From NCBI GenBank assembly GCA_943735955.1, contig OX030959.1, positions 1,741,272 to 1,805,271 on the forward strand: a stretch of DNA of 64,000 nt, given 5' to 3'. The stretch comes from Piscicola geometra. Lineage: Eukaryota > Annelida > Clitellata > Hirudinida > Piscicolidae. Below are positions 59,581 to 64,000 of this stretch, piece after piece. The position numbers were made by a program, and so were the translations under genes. Below the pieces are notes generated by a model, which searched no databases, was not told the origin of the DNA, and saw nothing but the letters and a program-made list of their open reading frames with translations. Within the stretch, counting starts at the first letter, position 1; each line of letters begins with the position of its first letter.

Positions 59581-61138
59581 AGAGGTCGGACATGGACGAT
59601 TTTTCATTCCCGGTCCCGTCCCGTTCCCGAAATTGTTTTTCCCGTCCCGTCCCGTTCCCGATGGGACATCAGAATTTTGATTCCCGTCCCGTCCCGTTCC
59701 CGAAATTTGTTTTCCCGTCCCGTCCCGTTCCCGATGAGACATCAGAATTTTGATTCCCATCCCGTCCCGTTCCCGCACCTCGATTCCCGGTCCCGACCCG
59801 TTCCCGAAACTTTTTCGTTTTTTTATTCATTTTCGCTGCCGTTTTCACTGGTCCCAGACTTGCTAGTTCAAACATTTTTTAAATTGTATTATTTGAAAGT
59901 CAGAATATTTCTTTTAATAAAATGTTTAAAAAAAACACGATTTAAATTTCAAATATTTATTGAAATGAAAGTATTGAAGTTAGTCATTGTTTTTGAGTAA
60001 TTCAATCAAGTCTTTATTGCTTTTCACACGGGTTAAACCGTTAAGAGTTTCAGCTTTCAAATGAGATGATTTTGGGTCTGAAGTTAAACGACCACATATT
60101 GAAAAATTCCGTTCACAGGGAATATAACTTGCAGATAAACTAAAAAAAATTTTGACTACTTCTTATAGTATTTGAAAAATGTTCATTTTACTCCAATAAA
60201 ATAAAACATCTTAATCATCTTCAATTTTTTTGGGACCTAATTGTGAATATTTGTACAATTCATCCTCTTCTGAATTTTTTTCTTCTTTCATTATTATTAA
60301 TTCTTCAATAATGTTAGAAATATGTTTTTTGACAACATTCTTATTTTCCAAAACTGCAAATATGAAATCATTCGTATAATTTGATAGGATAATAATTTTA
60401 TTACAATTTTTACGTTATAAAAACAAACATAATAGGTCTAAATAACCATCATTTGTTTTTTTTTCTCAACGGCACTGCAGCTTGGTCTGGCTGTACAAAA
60501 TAGAATTAAATTTTCTCTAATGAAAGTCTTGGTATTTATTTATTTTCTATCCCAAACTTTTTTCCTATTATTCTTTCATACTAGGGAGGCAACAGACATG
60601 CTGCCATATGAATAAAATCAATGGGCATCTTTTCTTTTGTCGAAATGATCAACTGAGCAATCATTTGGAAATTAATCATTCTAATTCAAAGTATTAATTT
60701 TTAAAATAAAAGTAATATAACTGACTATTTTGATTTAATCTGACGAGTTTTCATCATCACCCATCACATTTGTTCTAATCTCCCTTATATATGGACTCAC
60801 CATAACAACTTCAAATGTAGTGTTAGAAATTTTGACATTGGCAATGGCTATACATTTCTATTGCATTTGATACTTATTTTAAGTACGGAGTATCGATGAA
60901 ATAAATATTTCCATACTTAGAAGTTTGTTGAAAAAACTTTGTTAAAGAATCCAAACCCAATAACTTTTATTCCCGTTCCCGATTTAAAAGTTGATTCCCG
61001 TTCCCGTCTTTTCCCGTTCCCGATTTGAATGTTGATTCCCGTCCCGAAAACCTATTCCCGGATCGACTTTTCCCGTCCCGAAATTAATTTTCATTTTCGT
61101 TCCCGCGGGAGTCCTGCGGGTACCCGGTCCGACCTCTA
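59581..61138 (-). mobile_element. hAT transposon relic, 1558 bp, 8-bp TSD GTCTGCAG
   Basis: Perfect 12-bp TIRs TAGAGGTCGGAC and GTCCGACCTCTA, flanked by GTCTGCAG at 59573-59580 and 61139-61146. Copy A of the host repeat has the single site (gagtctgcagtaggca at 48090-48106), confirming insertion. Both ends carry clusters of tcccgtcccgttcccg. On the minus strand, 60150-59980 encodes a decayed hAT C-terminal dimerisation domain (SYIPCERNFSICGRLTSD, then HLKAETLNGLTRVKSNKD, stop TAA at 59982). No intact transposase. Confidence 0.92.
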
Positions 61139-61574
61139 GTCTGCAGTAGGCATTTCTCTTCAGAAATTTATGAACCATATCCCATGTATGAATTTAAATT
61201 ATGTTATTTTTATATTAATTATTTTTATATATTTGATTGATCTATTATCAATTTCCAGCTTTTAAAAAAAAATATAGTTGTTTCCATATGAAAACATGTT
61301 ATTGAATAAAATAAAACAAATGAAAGATAGAGTCTGTATAAATTTTATTTAAAACATAATGATGAACATGAAAAAAGTAACTAATGAAACTAAGTCCTCT
61401 CTAGTTCCCAACAAGAGAGGCTCTTGGAGGGCTTCATCAACTAAGAATGAATATCTTAGAATATCTAAAAAAAATCTCTGGTCGCAGTCTTTTGAAGTTC
61501 GGCAGTGTATTGTTGTTGTTCAAAGCTGGAAATGATTGACTGAGAGACTGAGACTGAAATGTTCGGTTATTTTA

Positions 61575-61765
61575 TATTTGTATTTTCTTTTTTATGTTTT
61601 ATATATTTTTATTTTTGGGATTTTTTATATTTATATTTTTTTGTTTTTTAGGATTTTTCATATTTTATATTTTTTTACTTTTAGGATTTTTAATATTATA
61701 TATTTTTTTATTTTTAGGATTTTTTATATTTTATATATTTTTATTTTTATGATTTTTTATATTAG
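61575..61765. repeat. AT minisatellite (ggattttt(t)atattttatat...), 30-33 bp
   Basis: Six imperfect units of taggattttttatattttatatttttttatttt, replacing the copy A sequence at this point of the composite repeat. Confidence 0.88.
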
Positions 61766-62554
61766 TCCATTTTTGTGTAAAAGGACCTTAAGGATTAAAT
61801 TAACTTTATTCCAAATATTTTATTAGTATTTACTAATATTTTATTTGTCATCTATGCTACAATGTAGCATTGCTACATGTTCTTTGCTATGTTTATGTTG
61901 ATGTTTTTGTTTTCGAGTCTTATTTCAACGTCTCCCTATCTTATATCGCTCTTTTTGATGCAGAAATAAACAAAGTCACGTGATACATTTCTTTCTATGC
62001 TGGATAATTTGAATAACGGTCTCTTGCATTGGTGATTAATACAGAGGGCGTATCTATACTAATTGTTGTTTGTAGGATATCTATGGTTTTTTTATTTAAT
62101 TTGATTTTTATAGAACTTGGATATAATTTTTCCAATATTTTTTTCTATCTTATGGTTTTTTAGCTAATATTTCTAATGACGATACGATGACGTAAATAAC
62201 AGAATAATAGTTTAAATTTAAAATCAATGGCATGAAAAAATTCGTTTCACTTATTTATCATTATTTATTAATACAGGTTATTAATTTTTTTTCCAATTTA
62301 AATTATGTGGTATCAAATAGTAAATCACTTTTCAAACTAGAATTGTTAAATCTTGCTAAAAATTCAGCTGACCATCATCTTTCACCATCCTCTAAAAGGG
62401 CCCGTACGCTGTTCCAAGACCAGACCCCTCACCCAGCAAACACTCCACACACCCACCAATACACACCGAGGCATACCCCGGTCTACCCGACTACCATTAA
62501 TACACAACCAAACCAAACACCGAGTCGATCGACTTGACCCCATACGGCAGCAGG

Positions 62555-62672
62555 GGAACGGACAAAAAGCCTCTCGGAGAAAAAGCCTTCGGATAAAATA
62601 CCTTCTACAAAAAGCCTCCCGGAGAAAAAACCTCTTGGAGAAAAAACCTCTCGGAGAAAAAGTCTCCTTGTA
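62555..62672. repeat. 16-18-bp minisatellite (ggagaaaaagcctctc)
   Basis: About seven units of cggagaaaaagcctctc with variants (ggataaaataccttcta). The core resembles the ggataaaaagtcttca repeat at 63.78-64.0 kb. Confidence 0.88.
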
Positions 62673-63063
62673 GATATTTTAGGCTTGGTGTTATCCTGCG
62701 ACAATATTGTCGCAGGATAGCGTAGCCGCGCGGTTGGTGTTATTCTGCGTCCAGATTTTAGCGAGATACTTTTAACAATCTTTTTTTCTTATTTATTAAT
62801 ATTTAGTGAATTTTCGTAAAATAAAAAGAATAAATTTAGTATTTGTTAAATATTTTTTTATGAATCTTAATAATCATTGAATTTTCGTAAACTAAACTTA
62901 ACCTTAACCTAACACTAAATAAATAAAATATTTATAATAATTAAATTATCAAAAATTACTCTAATAATTGAATTTATCTTTTATTTATATTTTAATCATC
63001 TAATTTTTTGTTATTTCACTCATTATAAATATAATTAATAAATAAATAATTTAAAAAAACGAG

Positions 63064-63190
63064 TTACACTATTTTTAAAACATGAATTAAATCCTTTAAA
63101 ACATGAATTAAATCCTTTTAAAGATGAATTAAATCCTTTAAAACATGAATTAAATCCTTTAAAACATGAATTAAATCCTTTAAAAAATAT
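63064..63190. repeat. 21-bp minisatellite (catgaattaaatcctttaaaa)
   Basis: Six near-identical 21-bp units inside the palindrome-ended element. Confidence 0.93.
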
Positions 63191-63209
63191 TTGTTTGACA
63201 AAATATTTA

Positions 63210-63275
63210 TACCGGGAATTGAAACCAGAGCGTAGCGATCCGTAGTCTAAGGTGCAAGCGCTAAGCCACAAAAGC
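63210..63275 (-). mobile_element. tRNA-like segment (possible SINE head)
   Basis: On the minus strand: ttttgtggcttagcgcttgc (A-box-like tggcttagcgctt), accttagactacggatcg, and ctggtttcaattcccggtat (B-box-like ggtttcaattccc). It has intact-looking box spacing but I could not fold a good cloverleaf, so a tRNA-derived repeat or tRNA pseudogene is more likely than a functional tRNA. Confidence 0.5.
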
Positions 63276-63525
63276 TGTTGCAGATTTGCTCTTATAAAGT
63301 TTGATAACCCTTACATTCACTGTACCTAATAAAATTCACGTAGAATTTAACGGTGAATCTATTTAAGTTTTGAAAGAAATACATAAAAATATAATTATGA
63401 ATTTATTCCCAATTAATTCATAACTTTAAATTACAAATTCACTATATTACTAGATTATAAAATCTGGACGCAGGATAACACCAACCGCGCGGTTACGCTA
63501 TCCTGCGACAATATTGTCGCAGGAT

Positions 63526-63780
63526 ATAATCTTCGATATTTTAGTATAAATAAAACGGACTTTTTATACAAAAAACGGTTTTTTTTATAGATTGGTTTCA
63601 CAATTTTAAAATAAATAAAACAGACTATATTTTTAAAAAATTAAAACAAACTATAATTATAATTATAACGGACTTTGTTTTTGTATAGATTCGTTTCACA
63701 ACTTTAAATAAATAAAACGGACTAGATTTTTAAAAATACATAACTAGAACGATTTAACAAATACAATACAAATTATTGAT
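63526..63780. repeat. AT-rich with repeated 'aataaaacggac' phrases
   Basis: The phrase (a)aataaaac(g/a)gactt/a recurs at about 63549, 63614 and 63713 with spacers including 'agattggtttcacaattttaaa' and 'agattcgtttcacaactttaaa', suggesting a degenerate 50-110-bp tandem repeat. Confidence 0.5.
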
Positions 63781-63784
63781 AAAC

Positions 63785-64000
63785 AGATAAAAAGTCTTCA
63801 GGATAAAAAGTCTTCAAAATAATAAGTCTTCAGGATAAAAAGTCTTCAGAATAAAAAGTCTTCAGAATGAAAAGTCTTCATGACAAAAAGTTTTCAGGAT
63901 AAGAAATCTTCAGAATAAAAAGTCTTCAGGATAAAAAGTCTTCAAGACAAAAAATCTTCAGGATAAGAAGACTTTTATCCTGAAGACTTTTTATCCTGAA
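63785..64000. repeat. 16-bp minisatellite (gataaaaagtcttcag) ending in a hairpin
   Basis: About eleven direct units, then at about 63972 the sequence turns into inverted units (cttttatcctgaagactttttatcctgaa) to the end of the window, so the array becomes a foldback. Confidence 0.92.

Larger units (their letters stand above)
59403..62553. mobile_element. Composite repeat, copy B (split by hAT insertion)
   Basis: Blocks match copy A: 59403-59580 and 61139-61190, 61191-61567, and 61950-62045 in the same order. Then 62056-62362 equals the reverse complement of the copy A leader (50470-50095), and 62363-62519 equals part of the copy A ORF. About 270 bp including the ORF start are missing at 62361. 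The motif gagtcgatcgac lies after the block here (62522) but before it in copy A. Confidence 0.75.
62675..63525. mobile_element. Inverted-repeat element with palindromic termini, about 0.85 kb
   Basis: Left end from 62693: ATCCTGCGACAAT plus its complement ATTGTCGCAGGAT, then agcgta(g)ccgcgcggttgg, tgttattctgcgtccagatt. Right end, inverted: aatctggacgcaggataaca, ccaaccgcgcggttacgcta, then the same palindrome ending at 63523. The TIRs are about 70 bp with very few mismatches. A 10-bp direct repeat gatattttag lies outside (about 62665 and 63531), a possible TSD. The interior is AT-rich with a 21-bp minisatellite and a tRNA-like segment. No transposase. Confidence 0.8.

Noticed and set aside
61536..61826. 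96-codon hydrophobic ORF
   Set aside because: It reads through an AT minisatellite; the Phe/Ile/Tyr pattern is composition only.
63210..63275. Functional tRNA gene
   Set aside because: A and B boxes are recognisable, but I could not form convincing acceptor and anticodon stems, and it lies within a mobile element.

Overview
This window is AT-rich animal nuclear DNA. Short GT-AG introns split conserved metazoan genes (E2F partner Dp, a rhodopsin-family GPCR, an anoctamin, a MYND/MSS51-type protein). Between and inside the genes lie very long microsatellites, minisatellites, LINE relics, DNA transposons and MITEs. The TTAGGG-like arrays, L2/CR1-type and RTE-type LINEs, hAT elements and intron-bearing FLYWCH/MULE transposases suggest a bilaterian invertebrate, perhaps a lophotrochozoan. 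I cannot name the species.

Layout. 0.8-9.8 kb (minus): six phase-consistent exons of a neuropeptide-type class-A GPCR, from the N-terminus through TM4; the rest lies beyond base 1. 15.8-21.9 kb (minus): a nearly complete Dp (TFDP) gene of ten exons, with a 1.9-kb minisatellite in one intron. 24.2-26.8 kb (minus): a four-exon, 650-residue mucin-like single-pass membrane protein ending in a PDZ-ligand-like tail. 31.8-32.3 kb: an unidentified exon. 36.0-37.5 kb (minus): a nuclear-type protein with a GDDEQSD motif as in GPATCH2.

37.7-46.95 kb: a large inverted duplication with a 2.1-kb spacer. The left arm carries an intact seven-exon MYND/MSS51-type gene (398 residues, plus). The right arm carries a decayed mirror copy. 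The spacer holds an RTE-type LINE relic and three consecutive anoctamin exons. Two MITEs sit only in the right arm, so the left arm preserves both empty sites.

47-64 kb is almost entirely mobile DNA: two more copies of a telomere-motif MITE, a composite repeat present twice (the second copy split by a 1.56-kb hAT relic), an L2/CR1-type LINE with two TGA stops, a multi-exon FLYWCH/MULE transposase gene, a palindrome-ended inverted-repeat element, and minisatellites.

Gene models were built by hand from splice-site phase and family resemblance. Splice sites, boundaries and family names still need transcript or database support. The most notable material is the inverted duplication with its nested insertions, the 9-bp-TSD MITEs with internal telomere-like repeats alongside a MULE transposase, and the palindrome-ended element near 63 kb.
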